DNA from: Mucilaginibacter sp. UBA5151
GTDB lineage: Bacteria > Bacteroidota > Bacteroidia > Sphingobacteriales > Sphingobacteriaceae
DNA length: 64,000 bases
NCBI GenBank assembly: GCA_002413785.1
Contig: DHXR01000028.1
Location: 22,083 to 86,082, forward strand
Direction of reading: 5' to 3'
Shown here: piece after piece, positions 7,225-14,996 of the stretch
How positions within the stretch are numbered: position 1 is the first letter of the stretch
How the letters are laid out: each line of letters starts with the position of its first letter
The notes under the pieces: generated by a model
Told to the model about the DNA's origin: nothing
What the model saw: only the letters and a program-made list of their open reading frames with translations
The model's database searches: none
Program-made: the position numbers and the translations under genes

Positions 7225-8234
7225 TATTGGCTTACCACCAACACCCTGAATGTTCCGGGAATAGCAGCGGGCCTGAAAGATTTTGGATCCTTCGGTTTAA
7301 AATCTGCTGTTGGCAAATAGATTTTGTGGGTCACCTGATCAACAGCCTGGGTCCTCGCACCCTTTTCGGTTTTCAGCACCTGGGCAACGGTAAACTGATC
7401 GGGGGTGATTTCTTTTATAATGGTTAAAGTACCTTCGCCGTTTGAGGAATAGACGGTGTTCAGTTTTACATCAAAACCAACCGCATCGCATTCGTCATCT
7501 ATAGGCAGGGCAGTCACAATTTTTCCGTTGGTGGCATCCACCACTACCAATAAATTACCATCGCAACCGGCAAAAAGCCGCATCGTATTCCTGTCCATTG
7601 CCAAACCCGAAGGGCCTTTACCCGGCGCCAACAGCCAGGTATTAATTATTTTAAAAGTAGTGGCGTCAATTACGTCAATTTCGCTTTTCTCTGCATTATT
7701 TACATATATTTTTCCTTTGCCATCGCTCGTTGCTGTTTCGGGCCAGCCGGTTAACTGAATAGTGGCAACTGCCTGGTCAGTTACCGGGTCAATTACCGTC
7801 ATGTTTTTACTCCTGCCATTACAGGAGATCACTTTTTTGGAAAAGGTATCATAAAATATCCCATCGGCAAACATACCGGTCGGCACGTGACCAAGCACTT
7901 TATTGGTTTTCAGGTCAAAAACCAATACGCTGTTAGCACCGCCATTTGTAATATATCCCTTGCCAAGTTCATGCACCAGGGCAATGCCATGCATGTCTTT
8001 GCCGGATTTGATCACCCCTATAGAATCGCCGGTGGTTTTGTTTAAGATATTTACCTGCGTGCCGTGCGACACATACAGATTATCGGATAAAGAATCAACC
8101 GTAATGTAGTCATACCCTCCTGCGCTTTGGATATGGAAGGTATTGGCAATATGATAAGCTGAACTATTTTGCGCGTAAGCAACTGTAAAGCCTGCGACAG
8201 AAAGCAGGGCAATTGAAAGGATGAGCTTTTTCAT
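7224..8234 (-). CDS. Secreted YncE-type beta-propeller protein
   Basis: 336 residues with a clear signal peptide (KKLILSIALLSVAGFTVAYA, cleavage after about residue 21). The remainder repeats the YVTN/NHL pattern: DNLYVSHGTQVNILNK, GKIYVNNAEKSEIDVIDATT, and similar blades. YncE-like propellers are periplasmic or exported binding proteins; the ligand is unknown. A perfect inverted repeat GGTATAA/TTATACC lies at 8243-8264, directly upstream, and may be an operator. Confidence 0.82.
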   Translation of the reverse strand: MKKLILSIALLSVAGFTVAYAQNSSAYHIANTFHIQSAGGYDYITVDSLSDNLYVSHGTQVNILNKTTGDSIGVIKSGKDMHGIALVHELGKGYITNGGANSVLVFDLKTNKVLGHVPTGMFADGIFYDTFSKKVISCNGRSKNMTVIDPVTDQAVATIQLTGWPETATSDGKGKIYVNNAEKSEIDVIDATTFKIINTWLLAPGKGPSGLAMDRNTMRLFAGCDGNLLVVVDATNGKIVTALPIDDECDAVGFDVKLNTVYSSNGEGTLTIIKEITPDQFTVAQVLKTEKGARTQAVDQVTHKIYLPTADFKPKDPKSFRPAAIPGTFRVLVVSQ

Positions 8235-8242
8235 TTCAAATT

Positions 8243-8264
8243 GGTATAATTGGTTATTTATACC
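8243..8264. promoter_or_regulatory. Inverted repeat upstream of the beta-propeller gene
   Basis: GGTATAA (8243-8249) and TTATACC (8258-8264) are perfect 7-bp arms with an 8-bp spacer, starting 9 bases upstream of the ATG. The position suits a repressor site or a 5'-leader hairpin. No regulator gene is adjacent. Confidence 0.35.
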
Positions 8265-8340
8265 AGCAATGATACGAAGGAATCAGGGCAATATAAAAAA
8301 CAATCGACGAAACGGAAAGGTTTATAGATGAGGGGGCCAT

Positions 8341-8483
8341 TTGTCTGAACCATGATTTTTCACCTATTATTTATTTTTATAGGTGTTCAAGAAGGCAACG
8401 CCGTTTACATGATTAAATGATTTTAGGATTTCATTGCTTTAAAATCAGGGAATCCTAAAATCCTTTAATCATGGTTCAGACAA
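8341..8483. repeat. 143-bp element with 17-bp perfect terminal inverted repeats
   Basis: Positions 8341-8357 (TTGTCTGAACCATGATT) are repeated as an exact reverse complement at 8467-8483. Inside are two further inverted pairs: CACCTAT/ATAGGTG and GATTTTAGGATT/AATCCTAAAATC. The element fills the gap between the propeller promoter and the glyS stop codon. It may be a MITE-like insertion or a bidirectional terminator. Confidence 0.5.
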
Positions 8484-8489
8484 TGGCAA

Positions 8490-9971
8490 TTACCTCAGCA
8501 AATTCTTCCAGCTTACCAGCGCGCCGATGATCTTTTCCAGGTCATCTGCCTTCACACGTTCCTGCTGCATGGTATCGCGGTGGCGGATGGTTACGGTATT
8601 GTCTTCTAAAGTTTGATGGTCAACCGTAATGCAAAAGGGCGTACCAATGGCATCCTGCCTGCGGTAGCGTTTGCCGATGGCGTCCTTTTCTTCGTACTGC
8701 AGGTTAAAGTCAACTTTCAGCCTGTCCATTATCTCGCGTGCCTTTTCGGGAAGGCCGTCTTTTTTGGTAAGCGGGAAAATAGCCGCCTTTACAGGGGCCA
8801 GACATGGGTGCAGCCTTAAAACCGTGCGGCTGTCCTGTTTTTCGTCGGTGCTTAAGTCTTCTTCTACGTATGCGTTTATCATAGTCAGCAAAAACATCCT
8901 GTCTAAACCTATCGAAGTTTCAATAACATAAGGGATATAGTTGCCGAAAGGCTTTTCGGTCGCCGGATCGATCTCAGGATCAAAATACTGCATTTTTTTA
9001 CCCGAGAACTTCTGGTGCTGGCTCAAATCAAAATCGGTACGGCTGTGAATGCCTTCAACCTCCTTAAACCCAAAAGGGAAATCAAATTCAATATCGTAAG
9101 CAGCATCAGCATAATGGGCCAGTTTGGTATGCTCGTGGTAACGGTATTTTTCAGCATCGGTACCTAAAGCGAGGTGCCATCTTAAACGGGCGGCCTTCCA
9201 TTTTTCAAACCATTCCTTTTGAGTGCCGGGGCGTACAAAATACTGCATTTCCATCTGCTCAAACTCACGCATGCGGATAATGAACTGCCTTGCAATTACC
9301 TCGTTACGGAAAGCCTTGCCAATTTGCGCTATCCCAAAAGGAATTTTCATCCTGCCCGATTTTTGCACATTCAGATAATTTACAAAGATCCCCTGGGCTG
9401 TTTCAGGGCGTAAGTAAACCAGATCAGCATCATCGGCTACTGCCCCCATCTGGGTGCTGAACATCAGGTTAAACTGGCGTACATCGGTCCAGTTACGGGT
9501 GCCGCTGATGGGGCAGGCTATTTCGTGTTCTATAATTAATTCCTTTAGGCGCGGAAGGTCTTCGTTTTTTAACGCGGTATCCATTTCCAGCTGTAACTGT
9601 TCAGCTTTATCGGTTTTGCCGTCTTTATCATAACGTTCTATCTTGTCTTCAAGCAACTGATCGGCCCGGTAACGTTTTTTCGAATCCTTGTTGTCGATCA
9701 TCGGATCGCTGAAACCATCAACGTGGCCGCTTGCTTTCCAGATGGTGGGGTGCATAAATATGGCCGAATCAAGCCCGACAATGTTCTCGTTCATCTGCAC
9801 CATGGATTTCCACCAGTATGTTTTGATGTTGTTTTTTAACTCCACCCCATTTTGTCCGTAATCATAAACAGCGCTCAGTCCATCGTAAATTTCGCTGGAA
9901 GGAAAAACAAAGCCATATTCTTTTGCGTGCGATATAACATTCTTAAAAAGTTCGTCGGTTGATTTGCTCAT
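8490..9971 (-). CDS. glyS: Glycyl-tRNA synthetase (single-chain, class II)
   Basis: 493 residues, the alpha-2 type of glycyl-tRNA synthetase. Class II motifs are seen: the IGKAFRNEVIARQFIIRMREF stretch (motif 2), YLRPETAQGIFVNY, and a motif 3 with SIGLDRMFL. The enzyme charges tRNA-Gly; a tRNA-Gly(TCC) gene lies at 34517. The start ATG at 9971 follows a -7 box (TATCTTTG, minus strand, 9979-9986), leaving a very short leader. Confidence 0.95.
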   Translation of the reverse strand: MSKSTDELFKNVISHAKEYGFVFPSSEIYDGLSAVYDYGQNGVELKNNIKTYWWKSMVQMNENIVGLDSAIFMHPTIWKASGHVDGFSDPMIDNKDSKKRYRADQLLEDKIERYDKDGKTDKAEQLQLEMDTALKNEDLPRLKELIIEHEIACPISGTRNWTDVRQFNLMFSTQMGAVADDADLVYLRPETAQGIFVNYLNVQKSGRMKIPFGIAQIGKAFRNEVIARQFIIRMREFEQMEMQYFVRPGTQKEWFEKWKAARLRWHLALGTDAEKYRYHEHTKLAHYADAAYDIEFDFPFGFKEVEGIHSRTDFDLSQHQKFSGKKMQYFDPEIDPATEKPFGNYIPYVIETSIGLDRMFLLTMINAYVEEDLSTDEKQDSRTVLRLHPCLAPVKAAIFPLTKKDGLPEKAREIMDRLKVDFNLQYEEKDAIGKRYRRQDAIGTPFCITVDHQTLEDNTVTIRHRDTMQQERVKADDLEKIIGALVSWKNLLR

Positions 9972-9978
9972 AATAGCG

Positions 9979-9986
9979 CAAAGATA
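9979..9986 (-). promoter_or_regulatory. -7 promoter box of glyS
   Basis: CAAAGATA on the plus strand is TATCTTTG on the minus strand. It begins 8 bases upstream of the ATG at 9971, implying an almost leaderless mRNA. The DNA further upstream is a one-sided array of AGTCCGAAAG-like words. Confidence 0.5.
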
Positions 9987-10140
9987 GGTTTTAGTCCGAA
10001 AGTCCGAAAGACCGGAAGTCAGAAAAGTCTGAAAAGAGGGGAAAGCCAGAAAGAAATAAAATTAGCGATTGCAGCTCAAGTAGCATCCAACCCTTTTGCA
10101 AAACATTATTAAATTATCTTTTTCTGCGGGTTGCGATAAT

Positions 10141-10395
10141 TCAGGATTTTCTATTTTTAGCCGCTAACCGGTCTCTTGCTTTTAATTTTACAACTTCCCA
10201 TGATATTCCCTGAACTTTACAACTTTCGATATCATCCAATCTACATTTCAATTCCTTTAAAAATCCCTCATCTTTCCACCAATCATATTTCTCTGCTATT
10301 TCATCTTCAAAAATTGAATACAATGTCTCAACCTGCTTGTCATCAGCAGTATTGACAAAATCGTGCAGTTTTTCCCTTATAGCTGCGATTGTCAT
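10141..10395 (-). CDS. Orphan antitoxin-like small protein
   Basis: 84 residues: an N-terminal TIAAIREKLHDFVNTADDKQ, a WWKDEGF segment and a C-terminal KLKARDRLAAK. This is the layout of small Bacteroidota antitoxins that sit upstream of RelE/ParE toxins. No toxin follows: the next 145 bases toward glyS hold no conserved frame. It is either a stand-alone antitoxin, an anti-addiction remnant, or not an antitoxin at all. Assignment rests on general resemblance. Confidence 0.55.
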   Translation of the reverse strand: MTIAAIREKLHDFVNTADDKQVETLYSIFEDEIAEKYDWWKDEGFLKELKCRLDDIESCKVQGISWEVVKLKARDRLAAKNRKS

Positions 10396-10516
10396 GTTGT
10401 AATTTTATATAACAAATTTAATCATTGATTATAACAAAGACAAACGTACACCTAAACGGGGAAAGTTTATATTAATTAAACAATTGGGAACAAATAGGAT
10501 TTAAATTTAATTGTGT

Positions 10517-10524
10517 TACTTTTG
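10517..10524 (+). promoter_or_regulatory. -7 promoter box of the gene at 10553
   Basis: TACTTTTG is an exact TAnnTTTG match. It lies inside the longest possible frame, so the first usable start downstream is the GTG at 10553. Confidence 0.45.
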
Positions 10525-10552
10525 TTATTGCTTACCCTTTAATCAATTAATA

Positions 10553-11185
10553 GTGACCAGTTTTTTATTAGCATTATTACTTTTAGTCCCCGATCATTTT
10601 GGGGTTAAGAATATCCGGGAACATACCAGAAACTATTCTGAAATCCATAAAAAGAATAGCGAAATTGTTAACGTTCATGGTTTAGATACATCAAAAACCG
10701 AATATTCTATCGCAGGGGCTAACCTTTATATTCGTTTACCCAATAATCACTGGCATTTAACTCCAGCATCAAAAGAAAATCCAATACAATATATTTTTAA
10801 ACGTGATCCAATAAAAGATCGTCAAGGCAGGGATATAGTTCCTGCAATCATGGTATGGTTTGATGCTGTAAATAAAAAAATATATCATGGCGATTTGGAT
10901 ATTTATAAAGAGCAGAAAATAACTGGCTTAATGAATTCAGGCTATCATATAGACTTAACACTTCCTTCCTGGTATAAAGACTACCCACTAACTTTTAAAA
11001 AGGGTGTTTTTCATAAGGGTACTTATAGTCAGGATGGCATTACACATATTTTGTATGTGATGTTTTTTATAAATAAAAGTAATATAGGATTTCAGGTTGC
11101 TATGGATATGACCAAAGATATTGCCCCAAAATATGAACAAGAATTCTGGACTACTATCCGGTCATTAAGAAACCTACATGAATAG
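10553..11185 (+). CDS. Signal-anchored hypothetical protein
   Basis: About 210 residues from a GTG start; the frame is open from a TTG at 10511, but a -7 box lies in that extension. The N-terminus TSFLLALLLLVPDHFG is a signal peptide or anchor. The remainder is a mixed alpha/beta domain (YIRLPNNHWHLTPAS, PAIMVWFDAV, GFQVAMDMTKDI), resembling small stress-type or lipoprotein-like domains of unknown function. It is convergent with dnaE with 9 bases between. No family is recognised. Confidence 0.6.
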   Translation: MTSFLLALLLLVPDHFGVKNIREHTRNYSEIHKKNSEIVNVHGLDTSKTEYSIAGANLYIRLPNNHWHLTPASKENPIQYIFKRDPIKDRQGRDIVPAIMVWFDAVNKKIYHGDLDIYKEQKITGLMNSGYHIDLTLPSWYKDYPLTFKKGVFHKGTYSQDGITHILYVMFFINKSNIGFQVAMDMTKDIAPKYEQEFWTTIRSLRNLHE

Positions 11186-11194
11186 ACCAATCGC

Positions 11195-14100
11195 CTAATT
11201 CAACACCGGCTGCACATTAGTTAAACTGAATATCTCCGCCATTAAATCATCACTCGGGTTTACTTTAAATGATTTGGAAGGCAACTCTACCAGCATGCCT
11301 TCTTCCCGGTCTTTTACCATAAAGCGGAGGGTGCAATTTTTTATTGGGTATTTCTGGTTATTTGTATTGATGAGTTCCTGAATGTTATCCAATAGCTGGC
11401 TATTCAAGGCGTGCAAATCCAGGCATACGGTTAATGATTTTGTCAGCTTATCGCGCATCTCCGAAAGCAGGCTCATGACTAATATTTTCATGTCCCAGTT
11501 ATCTTTCTGTTTAAATTTTTCTTCGATAATGCCTTTTAAATGCAGGAAATACCCATCAACCAGCAAGTAACGGAATTTCACATAGTCTTCGCCAAAAAGC
11601 GCAAACTCATACGATTCATTATAATCCTCCAAAACAAAAGTGCCGAAGGGTTTACCGTTTTTGGTCATTTTATGCTGCACATTACCTACCAGACCGCCAA
11701 TGCATATCTCACCCCTCTTACGCAACTGGTTAAAGGCGGTCATTATTTCATCCCCACCCTCGCCGGAGCGCGCCTTTTGCATATTTTTAAGGTCGCTGAT
11801 ATTGGAATTACAAAACCTGGCAAGTTCAACCTTATAATTATCAAGCGGGTGACCGGTTAAATACATCCCGATCACTTCCTTCTCGTACTTTAACTTTTCT
11901 ATCAAGGGCCATTCTTCGGCTTCGGGCATAGCAGGTTCCGGTATATAGGAATTTACTGCGCCTCCGCCAAATAATGACGATTGCGCACTGTTTTGCACAT
12001 TCTGATAGTCATTGGCATATTTTATCAAACGTTCAACACCGGTTAAAACGCCGTTATCCGTTTTTGCAAAAAACTGGGCCCTGTTCAATCCAAATTCATC
12101 AAAACCACCGCCGTAAACCAGGTTTTCGTACGATTTTCGGTTTACGCTGCGGGTATTAGAACGTTGCGCAAAGTCATATACCGATTTATACGGGCCGCGT
12201 TCATTACGTTCTTCAATAATCGCCTCTACTGCTTTATCGCCAACGCCTTTAACCCCGGTAAGCCCGAAACGTATTTGCCCTTTCTTGTTCACAGCGAATG
12301 ACATGTCAGATTCATTGATATCCGGCCCTAAAACCTGCACACCCATCCTGCGGCATTCTTCCATAAAAAAGCTAATCTTTTCCATGTTGTTCTGGTTATT
12401 TAAAACCGCAGCCATGTATTCCGAAGGATAATGCGCTTTTAAATAAGCAGTTTGATAAGCTACAAAGGCATAACAGGTAGAGTGCGATTTATTGAAAGCG
12501 TATTGGGCAAAAGCCTTCCAGTCGTTCCATATTTTGGTGAGCTTATCTTTTGGGTGGCCTTTAGCGGCTGCGCCGTCCATAAACTGGCCCTCCATCTTAT
12601 TTAATATTTCTATCTGCTTTTTACCCATTGCCTTACGCAACACGTCGGCATCGCCCTTGCTAAAACCCGCCAGCTTTTGCGATAAAAGCATCACCTGTTC
12701 CTGGTAGACTGTAATACCATAAGTTTCGCCCAGGTATTCTTCCATATCCGCCAAATCGAATATAACAGGTTCCTGCCCGTGCTTGCGTTTGATGAAGCTC
12801 GGAATGTACTCTATCGGTCCCGGACGGTACAGGGCGTTCATTGCTATCAAATCCTCAAACTTATCGGGCCTCAAATCGCGCAGGTACATTTGCATTCCGT
12901 CACTTTCAAACTGGAAGGTACCATTGGTATCACCGCGCTGGTACAGCTCAAAAGTTTCTTTATCATCCAGCGGGATATAGTCAATATCGATAGTTACATC
13001 ATGGTTTTGCTTGATGAGCCTTAAAGCATCCTTCAGGATTGTCAAGGTTTTCAGACCCAAAAAGTCCATTTTGATAACCCCGGCATCTTCAATCACACGG
13101 CCGTCATACTGGGTTACCAGCAGGTCTGAGTCTTTAGCAACGGCAACCGGAACAATATCAGTTAAATCGTACGGCGCGATGATGATACCAGCTGCATGTA
13201 CGCCAGTATTCCGCACGGAGCCTTCCAGCTTTTCTGCTTCCCGCAAAACCTGGGCGCGAAGATCGTTCCCTTTTAATATTTCTTTTAGTTCGGGAACCTG
13301 TTCAATGGCTTCTTTAAGCGTAATCCCCAAAGTATCGGGAACCAGCTTTTTTATGGCATTCATTTCGGATAATGGCATATCCAGCACCCGGCCAACATCC
13401 TGTATGCTGGTACGGGCGGCCATGGAGCCGTAGGTAATGATCTGTGCGACCTGGTTTTTGCCATATTTTTCCACCACGTAGTCAATCACCTTTTGCCGTC
13501 CTGCATCATCAAAGTCCGTATCAATATCCGGCATCGACTTACGGTCGGGATTCAGGAACCTTTCGAACAGGAGGTTGTACTTCATCGGATCGATATTGGT
13601 GATCCCTGTACAATAAGCCACCACCGACCCTGCCGCTGAACCACGTCCCGGTCCTATGAATACGCCTATGTTACGTCCATGTTTTATAAAGTCGGCCACA
13701 ATTAAAAAGTAGCCCGCAAACCCCATGGTACGGATGGTAAATAGTTCAAAATTGATCCGTTCCTCAACCTCTGGTGTAATATCAATATAACGCTCCTTGG
13801 CCCCTGTAAAAGTTAAATGCTTTAAATATTCCCACTGGTTAAGGGTATCGGCATCGGGTGTTTTATGGATGTTAAACTCTTCGGGGATCACAAAGTTTGG
13901 CAGCAGGATGTCCCGTTTCAGCTTGAGTACCTCTACCTTATCAACTATCTCGTTGGTATTATCCAACGATTCAGGAATATCACTAAACAACTTGCCCATT
14001 TCGGTCTGTGTTTTAAAATAAAACTGGTCGTTAGGGAAACCGAACCGATAGCCCTTGCCGCCTTCTTCATCGGTAGCAATAGGCGTACTTTGCATATCGC

Positions 14101-14782
14101 CGGTGTTTACGCAAAGCAAAATATCATGCGCGTTTGAGTCCTGCTGATCTACATAATGCGAATCATTGGAGCAGATCACTTTTACGTTATATTTTTTTGC
14201 AAATTTTGCCAATACCAGGTTTACCGTATTCTGTTCAGGAATATCATGGCGCTGCATTTCAATATAGTAATCCTCGCCAAACAGGTCAAGCCACCATTTA
14301 AACTCTTCTTCGGCCTCAGCCTCGCTACCTCTTAAAATAGCCTGCGGGACTGAAGCGCCAAGGCAACAGGTGGTAGCAATGATACCTTTATGGTATTTTA
14401 ATATCAGTTCCTTATCAATACGGGGCCACTTACTATATAAGCCCTCCATATAACCAAGCGAACAAAGTTTAACCAGATTTTTATAACCCTCGGGATTTTT
14501 TGCCAGCATCAGCTGGTGAAATCTTTTATCTTTTTTCTCTTTGGTGAATTGCTTTTTATGCCTGTCTTCTACCACATAAAACTCACAGCCTACAATGGGT
14601 TTTATATTATGTTTCCCTGCTTCGGCCACAAACTTAAACACGCCAAACATATTACCATGGTCGGTAATTGCCAGGGCTTTCATGCCATCAGCAGCTGCTT
14701 TTTTGTATAGTTTTGATATATCGGCAGCGCCGTCCAGCAATGAGAACTGAGTATGAACGTGTAAGTGCGAAAAATCGGGCAT
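11195..14782 (-). CDS. dnaE: DNA polymerase III subunit alpha
   Basis: 1195 residues, the normal DnaE1 length. The N-terminal PHP domain starts FSHLHVHTQFSLLDGA. The polymerase active-site aspartates lie in PDIDTDFDD (about residues 415-425). A helix-hairpin-helix follows (LTGVKGVGDKAVEAI), and an OB-fold (GEICIGGLVGNV) is near residue 1015. This is the main replicative polymerase catalytic subunit. The leader is unusual for the phylum: the -7 box TAACTTTG (14813-14820, minus) is followed by a strong Shine-Dalgarno sequence AAAGGAGG 13 bases before the ATG. Confidence 0.95.
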   Translation of the reverse strand: MPDFSHLHVHTQFSLLDGAADISKLYKKAAADGMKALAITDHGNMFGVFKFVAEAGKHNIKPIVGCEFYVVEDRHKKQFTKEKKDKRFHQLMLAKNPEGYKNLVKLCSLGYMEGLYSKWPRIDKELILKYHKGIIATTCCLGASVPQAILRGSEAEAEEEFKWWLDLFGEDYYIEMQRHDIPEQNTVNLVLAKFAKKYNVKVICSNDSHYVDQQDSNAHDILLCVNTGDMQSTPIATDEEGGKGYRFGFPNDQFYFKTQTEMGKLFSDIPESLDNTNEIVDKVEVLKLKRDILLPNFVIPEEFNIHKTPDADTLNQWEYLKHLTFTGAKERYIDITPEVEERINFELFTIRTMGFAGYFLIVADFIKHGRNIGVFIGPGRGSAAGSVVAYCTGITNIDPMKYNLLFERFLNPDRKSMPDIDTDFDDAGRQKVIDYVVEKYGKNQVAQIITYGSMAARTSIQDVGRVLDMPLSEMNAIKKLVPDTLGITLKEAIEQVPELKEILKGNDLRAQVLREAEKLEGSVRNTGVHAAGIIIAPYDLTDIVPVAVAKDSDLLVTQYDGRVIEDAGVIKMDFLGLKTLTILKDALRLIKQNHDVTIDIDYIPLDDKETFELYQRGDTNGTFQFESDGMQMYLRDLRPDKFEDLIAMNALYRPGPIEYIPSFIKRKHGQEPVIFDLADMEEYLGETYGITVYQEQVMLLSQKLAGFSKGDADVLRKAMGKKQIEILNKMEGQFMDGAAAKGHPKDKLTKIWNDWKAFAQYAFNKSHSTCYAFVAYQTAYLKAHYPSEYMAAVLNNQNNMEKISFFMEECRRMGVQVLGPDINESDMSFAVNKKGQIRFGLTGVKGVGDKAVEAIIEERNERGPYKSVYDFAQRSNTRSVNRKSYENLVYGGGFDEFGLNRAQFFAKTDNGVLTGVERLIKYANDYQNVQNSAQSSLFGGGAVNSYIPEPAMPEAEEWPLIEKLKYEKEVIGMYLTGHPLDNYKVELARFCNSNISDLKNMQKARSGEGGDEIMTAFNQLRKRGEICIGGLVGNVQHKMTKNGKPFGTFVLEDYNESYEFALFGEDYVKFRYLLVDGYFLHLKGIIEEKFKQKDNWDMKILVMSLLSEMRDKLTKSLTVCLDLHALNSQLLDNIQELINTNNQKYPIKNCTLRFMVKDREEGMLVELPSKSFKVNPSDDLMAEIFSLTNVQPVLN

Positions 14783-14795
14783 AATGTTTTTTTAT

Positions 14796-14803
14796 CCTCC
14801 TTT
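14796..14803 (-). promoter_or_regulatory. Shine-Dalgarno sequence of dnaE
   Basis: The minus strand reads AAAGGAGG, an 8-base complement of the 16S 3' end, 13 bases upstream of the dnaE ATG. Such sites are rare in Bacteroidota, where the anti-SD is sequestered. The spacing is long, so the site may regulate rather than simply help initiation. Confidence 0.6.
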
Positions 14804-14812
14804 AGAAGATAG

Positions 14813-14820
14813 CAAAGTTA
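14813..14820 (-). promoter_or_regulatory. -7 promoter box of dnaE
   Basis: CAAAGTTA on the plus strand is TAACTTTG on the minus strand, an exact TAnnTTTG match. It gives a leader of about 25 bases that includes the Shine-Dalgarno sequence. Confidence 0.45.
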
Positions 14821-14902
14821 CGGAATTTCGGATGTTGGATGTTCGGTTTAGGATTTATTGTGGATAAAAAAAGGAATATTGGCAACTAATTTCAAACCGC
14901 TT

Positions 14903-14989
14903 TTGTCATTGCGAGCAAAGCGTGGCAATCGCGAACTTTGCATTTCCGCTGTGCATAGTCCGCGATTGCTTCGTGCCTCGCAATGACAA
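14903..14989. repeat. REP-like inverted repeat (GTCATTGCGAG family)
   Basis: TTGTCATTGCGAG (14903-14915) pairs with CTCGCAATGACAA (14977-14989). Inside, GCAATCGCG faces CGCGATTGC. The paired halves differ in the bases between the stems. This resembles the bacterial interspersed mosaic elements built from two inverted REP units, and sequences beginning GTCATTGCGAGG are frequent in this phylum. It lies between the divergently spaced ends of dnaE promoter and the peptidase stop codon, so it may also serve as the peptidase terminator. Confidence 0.6.
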
Positions 14990-14996
14990 GTGGTTA

